Position numbers and translations under genes: made by a program. The notes below the pieces were generated by a model. It did not search any database and had not been told where the DNA came from. It saw only the letters and a program-made list of their open reading frames with translations. From positions 1 through 10,309 of the forward strand of contig JANQUX010000381.1 in NCBI GenBank assembly GCA_030730545.1: DNA of 10,309 bases. Reading direction: 5' to 3'. The first letter of the stretch is position 1, and each line of letters begins with the position of its first letter. Source of the stretch: Maribacter sp. Lineage in GTDB: Bacteria; Bacteroidota; Bacteroidia; Flavobacteriales; Flavobacteriaceae. Of this stretch, positions 6,416 to 10,309 are shown in pieces.

Positions 6416-6449
6416 CAAAAAGTTACAGGAGGTAGTGCGATAACTTAAA
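6416..6449 (-). promoter_or_regulatory. Weak candidate promoter of the symporter gene
   Basis: On the minus strand TAACTTTT (6425-6418) has TTTA 20 bp upstream (6449-6446). Both depart from TAnnTTTG and TTTG by one base. An alternative -7 string, TAATTTG, lies closer to the start. Either would give a leader of under 40 nt. Confidence 0.22.
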
Positions 6450-6505
6450 ATCTTAAAGTTTAAATTGAGAATACTTTAATAAGTAAATGAAAAACTATTC
6501 GAACA

Positions 6506-6536
6506 TTTCTTTACCCATTAAAATGTGATACCTTTT
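6506..6536 (+). promoter_or_regulatory. Candidate promoter of the M20 peptidase gene
   Basis: TTTC (6506-6509), 19 bp, TACCTTTT (6529-6536): one mismatch in each Bacteroidota element with ideal spacing. Start expected near 6543, leaving a leader of about 23 nt before the ATG at 6566. Confidence 0.4.
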
Positions 6537-6565
6537 ACAGTATTAAATTATAAACTAAAATAATC

Positions 6566-7876
6566 ATGCGACGAGAATTTCTTTCAAAGAACAGGGCTGT
6601 ACTTCCTTTAATGTTAATCAGTTTATTAGTTAGTAATGTATTGATTGGTCAGGAAAGTGTAGTTGCAGACAAGAAAATTAACCAAGAGGTTGGAAAGCTG
6701 TTAAAAGATAAAAGTATTAAAAGTGCTTTTGAGTTTGTAGATGCAATTGAAAATGAAACGGAGAAAGACTTAATCACGTTGACCGAAATACCGGCTCCGC
6801 CATTCATGGAAGCTAAAAGAGCAGAAGCGTTTAAAAATATGTTAATTGAAGCAGGTTTAGAAAACGTGTCCATAGATGAGGTTGGTAATGTTATTGGAAT
6901 TAAAAAAGGAACAGATGGTGGTAAGATAGTTGTTTTAGATGCTCATTTAGATACTGTTTTTCCTGAAGGTACAGATGTAACAGTAGAGAAGAAAGGAGAT
7001 ACCCTATTCGCACCAGGTATAGGTGATGACACCAGAGGGCTCTCTATGTTAATTGCTGTTTTTAAGGCAATGAAAAAGGCTGATTTAAAAACCAAGGCAG
7101 ATGTTTGGTTCGTTGGTACAGTGGGTGAAGAAGGTTTAGGAGACTTACGCGGTGTTAAGCACTTGTTTAGAGAAGGTGCGGTAAAAATAGACTCTTGGAT
7201 ATCTATTGATGGAGGTGCCATTGGCAGGGTTAATAATGCAGGGTTGGGTTCAGTTAGATATAAAGCTTTATTCACAGGAAAAGGAGGTCACTCATGGGGA
7301 GCTTTTGGGTTGGCGAATCCTCATCATGCGCTTGGTTTCGCAATAAAAGAATTTACAGAGAATGCAAAAGTATTTACAGATGAAGGAGCTAAAACAAGTT
7401 TTAATATAGGTAGAATGGGAGGTGGTACTTCTGTAAATTCTATTCCTTTTGAATCTTGGATGGAAGTTGATATGCGGTCAGTAGATAGTGGTAGGTTAAA
7501 AGAGGTTGAAGCTATTTTTAAACAATCAATGCAAACCGCTTTAGAGGAGTATAATAATACCGGAGTTGATGATAAAATTTCATTAGAGTTAATAAAGATT
7601 GGGGACAGACCATCTGGAGAACTCTCTTTAGATACACCGTTAGTACAGCGTGCTATTAGTGCCACTAGTGCATTCGGGTATGAACCAAGCCTTACCAGAG
7701 GGTCAACAAATGGGAACATTCCAATTTCATTAGGTGTTCCGGCAATAACGATTGGTAGAGGAGGCGTTGGCGGCGGCGCACATTCACTTCATGAATGGTG
7801 GGTTAATGAAAATGGAGCAGAAGCCATAAAATTAGCATTATTACTTACGGTGATCGAAGCTGGTCATTACAAATAA
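6566..7876 (+). CDS. Exported M20-family metallopeptidase
   Basis: Di-zinc exo- or dipeptidase of the M20/M25/M40 group, 436 aa. A signal peptide is visible: basic MRREFLSKNR, then hydrophobic AVLPLMLISLLVSNVLIG (11-28) with likely cleavage before QES; no lipobox Cys, so probably periplasmic or secreted. Catalytic pattern complete: His127 and Asp129 in DAHLDT, bridging Asp154 in GIGDDTRG, general base Glu188 and ligand Glu189 in GEEG, Asp215 in SIDGG, His406 in GGAHSLHE. The inserted lid/dimerisation domain runs from about 226 to 345, with GKGGHSWGAFG (238-248) holding its conserved His242. The overall pattern is close to the CPG2/peptidase T-like branch. Substrate unknown; relatives cleave dipeptides, C-terminal residues or N-acyl amino acids. 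It is divergent from the symporter, which could import a product, but that link is only positional. Confidence 0.92.
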   Translation: MRREFLSKNRAVLPLMLISLLVSNVLIGQESVVADKKINQEVGKLLKDKSIKSAFEFVDAIENETEKDLITLTEIPAPPFMEAKRAEAFKNMLIEAGLENVSIDEVGNVIGIKKGTDGGKIVVLDAHLDTVFPEGTDVTVEKKGDTLFAPGIGDDTRGLSMLIAVFKAMKKADLKTKADVWFVGTVGEEGLGDLRGVKHLFREGAVKIDSWISIDGGAIGRVNNAGLGSVRYKALFTGKGGHSWGAFGLANPHHALGFAIKEFTENAKVFTDEGAKTSFNIGRMGGGTSVNSIPFESWMEVDMRSVDSGRLKEVEAIFKQSMQTALEEYNNTGVDDKISLELIKIGDRPSGELSLDTPLVQRAISATSAFGYEPSLTRGSTNGNIPISLGVPAITIGRGGVGGGAHSLHEWWVNENGAEAIKLALLLTVIEAGHYK

Positions 7877-7966
7877 CTTTTAGAATTTCTAATTTATGGA
7901 AAACACTTCTTAGTTAAGATTGTTTCCGTTCAGTAATTATATGTTATAAACTTTTTAAATGTTAAA

Positions 7967-7974
7967 TAATTTTG
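7967..7974 (+). promoter_or_regulatory. -7 box of the probable recR promoter
   Basis: TAATTTTG is a perfect TAnnTTTG match 58 bp before the recR start. No good TTG element stands 19-21 bp upstream (the sequence there is GTTAT), so only half of the promoter is convincing. It would give a leader of about 50 nt. Confidence 0.35.
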
Positions 7975-8032
7975 TGAAAAGGGTGAGGTATGTTTTTCAA
8001 GTTTAGTTGTAAATTTATACCGAATTAAGCCT

Positions 8033-8653
8033 ATGGATTTTTCGTCAAAATTATTAGAAAACGCAGTATATGAAGTTTCGCAATTGCCAGGTATCGGTAA
8101 GCGAACCGCATTACGTTTGGTATTGCATTTATTAAAGCAGCCAGAGCAACGTACAGAAAATCTTTCTACATCTTTGGTAGATTTAAGAAGTAAAATACAA
8201 TTTTGCGAAAATTGCCATAATATTTCAGATACCACAATGTGCGAAATATGTGCCAACCCTAAAAGAGATGATGCAGTAGTTTGTGTCGTAGAAGATATTA
8301 GAGATGTTATGGCCATTGAAAATACAGGTCAATTTAGAGGAAAGTATCATGTGCTTGGAGGTAAAATATCACCTATGGAGGGCATTGGTCCTCAGAATCT
8401 GAAAATAGGAACCTTAGTAGATAAGGTGAGAAAAGGCGTCATAAAGGAGTTAATTTTTGCATTGAGCTCTACTATGGAAGGCGACACCACCAATTTTTAT
8501 ATCTATAGACAAATAGAAGGGTTAGCTGTAAAAACCTCTACAATTGCAAGGGGGATAGCTGTTGGCGATGAATTAGAATATGCCGATGAGGTTACTTTAG
8601 GAAGAAGTATTTTGAATAGAGTGCCGTTTGAAGGTTCTTTTCGACAAGATTAG
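8033..8653 (+). CDS. recR: Recombination mediator protein RecR
   Basis: Cytosolic DNA-repair protein that works with RecO (and RecF) to load RecA on SSB-coated single strands at gaps. 206 aa, close to the usual 200. Domains in order: helix-hairpin-helix [17 protein letters not shown] (18-34), C4 zinc finger with Cys58, Cys61, Cys70 and Cys73 ([17 protein letters not shown]), a Toprim domain from about 81 ([29 protein letters not shown], with the conserved Glu87) to about 176, and the C-terminal LGRSILNR motif near 189-196. All key residues are present. ATG at 8033 gives the normal N-terminus ([26 protein letters not shown]). Followed by the E2 gene 91 bp downstream, which has its own -7 box, so co-transcription is possible but not needed. 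No dnaX or YbaB homologue lies next to it, unlike in many bacteria. Confidence 0.97.
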   Translation: MDFSSKLLENAVYEVSQLPGIGKRTALRLVLHLLKQPEQRTENLSTSLVDLRSKIQFCENCHNISDTTMCEICANPKRDDAVVCVVEDIRDVMAIENTGQFRGKYHVLGGKISPMEGIGPQNLKIGTLVDKVRKGVIKELIFALSSTMEGDTTNFYIYRQIEGLAVKTSTIARGIAVGDELEYADEVTLGRSILNRVPFEGSFRQD

Positions 8654-8699
8654 TTTTTTGAATTTCAAGTAAATGTCAATAAAAAGGTATTTATTTTAT

Positions 8700-8707
8700 T
8701 ATTTTTG
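8700..8707 (+). promoter_or_regulatory. -7 box of the probable E2 gene promoter
   Basis: TATTTTTG is a perfect TAnnTTTG match 37 bp before the E2 start. The expected TTTG about 19 bp upstream is not evident. Transcription would start near 8714. Confidence 0.35.
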
Positions 8708-8744
8708 CAAAAAATATAAACAAAACAAGCTTTAAATTATCGAT

Positions 8745-10103
8745 ATGCCAAAATTTGAATTGAAACTACCACGTATGGGAGAGAGTGTTGCAGAAGCAAC
8801 ATTAACGTCATGGTTAAAAGAGGTAGGTGATACGATTGAAATGGACGAGGCCATTTTTGAAATTGCTACAGATAAAGTTGATAGTGAGGTGCCGAGCGAG
8901 GTAGATGGCATTTTAATTGAAAAATGCTTCAATATTGATGATATTGTCAAAGTGGGGCAAATCGTGGCCATCATACAAGTTGGTGATGATGTAGATGTAC
9001 CCGATGTTTTGAATACGGTCAATGAGGTAGAGGAGCAAGCACCAGTTCTTGAAGAAATGGTTGCTGTAGCTGAATCGGCTGTAGTTCAAGCTAGGGCAGA
9101 AACTTCAACAGTTCATTTAAGTGGGGCCTCTGATCGTTTTTATTCTCCGTTAGTTAAAAATATAGCTAAAGAAGAAGGTATTTCTTTCGATGTGTTAGAA
9201 ACTATACCCGGTACAGGTAAAGATGGTAGGGTTACCAAAGATGATATATTAAGCTTCGTTAAAAACGGAGTTAACAAGCCGGTAGAACAAGTTGCTACGC
9301 CTGCTAAAGTAGATGTTCAAGATAGCGTAGCTGCGGCGCCAGTTGCTAAAGCAGATGCACCTGCGGCCGAAAAACCTAAAATGCCAATTTCTCGTGGCGA
9401 TGAGGTTATACCGATGACACGAATGGGCAAATTAATTGCCAAGCATATGACAGACAGTGTTTCTACATCTGCACATGTTCAAAGTTTTATAGAGGTTGAT
9501 GTCACCAATATCGTGAATTGGCGTAACAAGCTAAAAGACTCGTTCTTTAAAAGCGAAGGTGAAAAACTTACTTTTACTCCAATTTTTATGGAGGCGATAG
9601 CTAAGGCGTTAAAGAAATATCCGATGATGAATATTTCTGTAGACGGCGATACCGTAATTAAAAAGAAGAATATTAATATAGGTATGGCGGCTGCGTTGCC
9701 AGATGGTAATTTAATCGTTCCTGTGATCAAAAATGCAGATCAACTGAATTTGGTAGGCATGGCCAAAGTTATAAATGACTTGGCAGATCGTTCAAGAAAT
9801 AACGCTTTAAAACCAGATGAAGTTCAGGGCGGTACGTATACCGTTACTAATGTAGGTACATTTGGTAGTGTATTTGGTACGCCGATCATTAATCAACCAC
9901 AGGTAGGTATTATGGCGTTAGGTGCCATAAGAAAAATACCGTCAGTAATTGAGACACCTGAAGGAGATTTTATTGGTATACGTAGTAAAATGTATCTATC
10001 GCACAGTTATGATCATAGAGTTGTAAACGGTGCTTTAGGTAGTATGTTCGCAAAAGCTGTAGCCGACTATCTTGAAGGGTGGGATGTAAACCGAGAAATT
10101 TAG
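8745..10103 (+). CDS. 2-oxo acid dehydrogenase complex E2 component (dihydrolipoyl acyltransferase)
   Basis: Core subunit of a pyruvate-, 2-oxoglutarate- or branched-chain 2-oxo acid dehydrogenase: its lipoyl arm takes the acyl group from E1 and the catalytic domain passes it to CoA. 452 aa. Domains: one lipoyl domain (1-78) with lipoylated Lys44 in EIATDKVDSEVPSE; an acidic, Ala/Val-rich linker (about 84-128); peripheral subunit-binding domain (about 131-172, FYSPLVKNIAKEEGI to GRVTKDDIL); an Ala/Pro linker (about 175-213); catalytic domain (about 218-452) with TNVGTFGS (368-375), QPQVGIMALG (385-393) and HSYDHRVVNGALG (420-432). The catalytic His424 is present, but the usual Asp of HxxxDG is Asn428. 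The lipoyl domain resembles the branched-chain type, but the substrate is not certain. No E1 or E3 gene is adjacent; a terminator follows directly. Confidence 0.94.
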   Translation: MPKFELKLPRMGESVAEATLTSWLKEVGDTIEMDEAIFEIATDKVDSEVPSEVDGILIEKCFNIDDIVKVGQIVAIIQVGDDVDVPDVLNTVNEVEEQAPVLEEMVAVAESAVVQARAETSTVHLSGASDRFYSPLVKNIAKEEGISFDVLETIPGTGKDGRVTKDDILSFVKNGVNKPVEQVATPAKVDVQDSVAAAPVAKADAPAAEKPKMPISRGDEVIPMTRMGKLIAKHMTDSVSTSAHVQSFIEVDVTNIVNWRNKLKDSFFKSEGEKLTFTPIFMEAIAKALKKYPMMNISVDGDTVIKKKNINIGMAAALPDGNLIVPVIKNADQLNLVGMAKVINDLADRSRNNALKPDEVQGGTYTVTNVGTFGSVFGTPIINQPQVGIMALGAIRKIPSVIETPEGDFIGIRSKMYLSHSYDHRVVNGALGSMFAKAVADYLEGWDVNREI

Positions 10104-10128
10104 ATGTATAAAAATCTATAGTTAAAAA

Positions 10129-10163
10129 TCCGACAATACTTCTTGTGTTGTCGGACTTTTTTT
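10129..10163 (+). terminator. Strong intrinsic terminator after the E2 gene
   Basis: An 11-bp stem with one G-T pair (TCCGACAATAC / GTGTTGTCGGA, 10129-10139 with 10145-10155), 5-nt loop, then seven T at 10157-10163. It ends 60 bp after the E2 stop and closes that transcript. Confidence 0.85.
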
Positions 10164-10245
10164 GCGTATTTTATTGTTTTTTAAAGGTTTGAAAAGTATT
10201 TTAACATACTAATTGTGTTGAATTTTTTGAAATTATTTTAGTTTC

Positions 10246-10253
10246 TACATTTC
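10246..10253 (+). promoter_or_regulatory. Weak -7 box before the gene at the right edge
   Basis: TACATTTC differs from TAnnTTTG in the last base and lies 30-32 bp before the possible starts at 10283/10285. Nothing convincing stands at the -33 position (a T-run at 10223-10228). Confidence 0.25.
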
Positions 10254-10284
10254 GAGGCAAAAAATTAATAGCGAGTAATTATAT

Positions 10285-10309
10285 GTGTCTAAAAAACGAA
10301 AGGGTATCT
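10285..10309 (+). CDS. Possible first codons of a further gene, cut by the window edge
   Basis: After the E2 terminator two overlapping starts are open to the edge: ATG at 10283 (MCLKNERVS) and GTG at 10285 (reading MSKKRKGI). The GTG frame looks more like a real basic N-terminus, as often seen before a membrane anchor, but eight codons cannot identify a protein. Product unknown. Confidence 0.3.

Noticed and set aside
7930..8316. Minus-strand frame of 128 codons overlapping the start of recR
   Set aside because: Most of it is the complement of the recR HhH and zinc-finger coding sequence, and the remainder covers its AT-rich promoter region; the translation is low-complexity.
8733..8744. Coupled recR-E2 operon as a functional unit
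   Set aside because: Same direction and a 91-bp gap, but the E2 gene has its own perfect -7 box and the functions are unrelated, so only adjacency is supported.
1..10309. Defence system, CRISPR array, prophage, integron or insertion sequence
   Set aside because: All long frames are assigned to housekeeping families, no spaced direct repeats or terminal inverted repeats with target duplications were seen, and base composition looks uniform by eye.

Overview
The window is about 10.3 kb of AT-rich bacterial DNA that looks like the core chromosome of a marine Bacteroidota species, most likely Flavobacteriaceae. The evidence is the Bacteroidota-type promoter elements (a TAnnTTTG -7 box with a TTG/TTTG element about 19 bp upstream), start codons without clear Shine-Dalgarno sequences, and the character of the proteins. 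I assigned families by reading translations and motifs; no database search was possible.

Layout, left to right. (1) Positions 1-667, minus strand: N-terminal 222 residues of the chaperone HtpG (Hsp90), cut by the window edge, with a promoter that carries an operator-like palindrome in its spacer. (2) Positions 668-1037: intergenic. On the plus strand it holds a compact promoter, hairpin and terminator unit of about 105 nt, which is either a small RNA or an attenuator leader, followed by short repeats and a palindrome ahead of a TetR-type regulator. (3) Positions 1038-3017: TetR-like regulator and an ABC1/UbiB-family atypical kinase, same strand, 15 bp apart and in the same reading frame; the kinase apparently starts with TTG. 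(4) Positions 3135-4145: FabH-type ketoacyl-ACP synthase III with a complete Cys-His-Asn triad, followed by a hairpin terminator. (5) Positions 4146-4548: about 400 bp without a recognisable gene, containing a second hairpin that looks like a minus-strand terminator. (6) Positions 4549-4908: small CoA-binding Rossmann protein, overlapping by 4 bp tail-to-tail with (7) a sodium:solute symporter at 4905-6392 on the minus strand. (8) Positions 6566-7876: secreted or periplasmic M20-family metallopeptidase, divergent from the symporter. (9) Positions 8033-8653: recombination mediator RecR. (10) Positions 8745-10103: E2 acyltransferase of a 2-oxo acid dehydrogenase complex, closed by a strong terminator. 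(11) From about 10283: probably the first codons of another plus-strand gene.

The genes are mostly housekeeping functions: protein folding, quinone or lipid-related kinase, fatty-acid initiation, Na+-coupled uptake, peptide hydrolysis, DNA repair and oxo-acid oxidation. I see no transposon, integrase, tRNA, rRNA, CRISPR array, phage gene or defence system. The best candidates for something undescribed are non-coding: the 819-960 leader/sRNA unit with two sets of competing base pairings, and the possible full-length antisense overlap between the symporter mRNA and the CoA-binding gene. Among proteins, the E2 enzyme has Asn in place of the conserved Asp of the HxxxDG active-site motif, and the ABC1 kinase has KVAQ instead of KxGQ.
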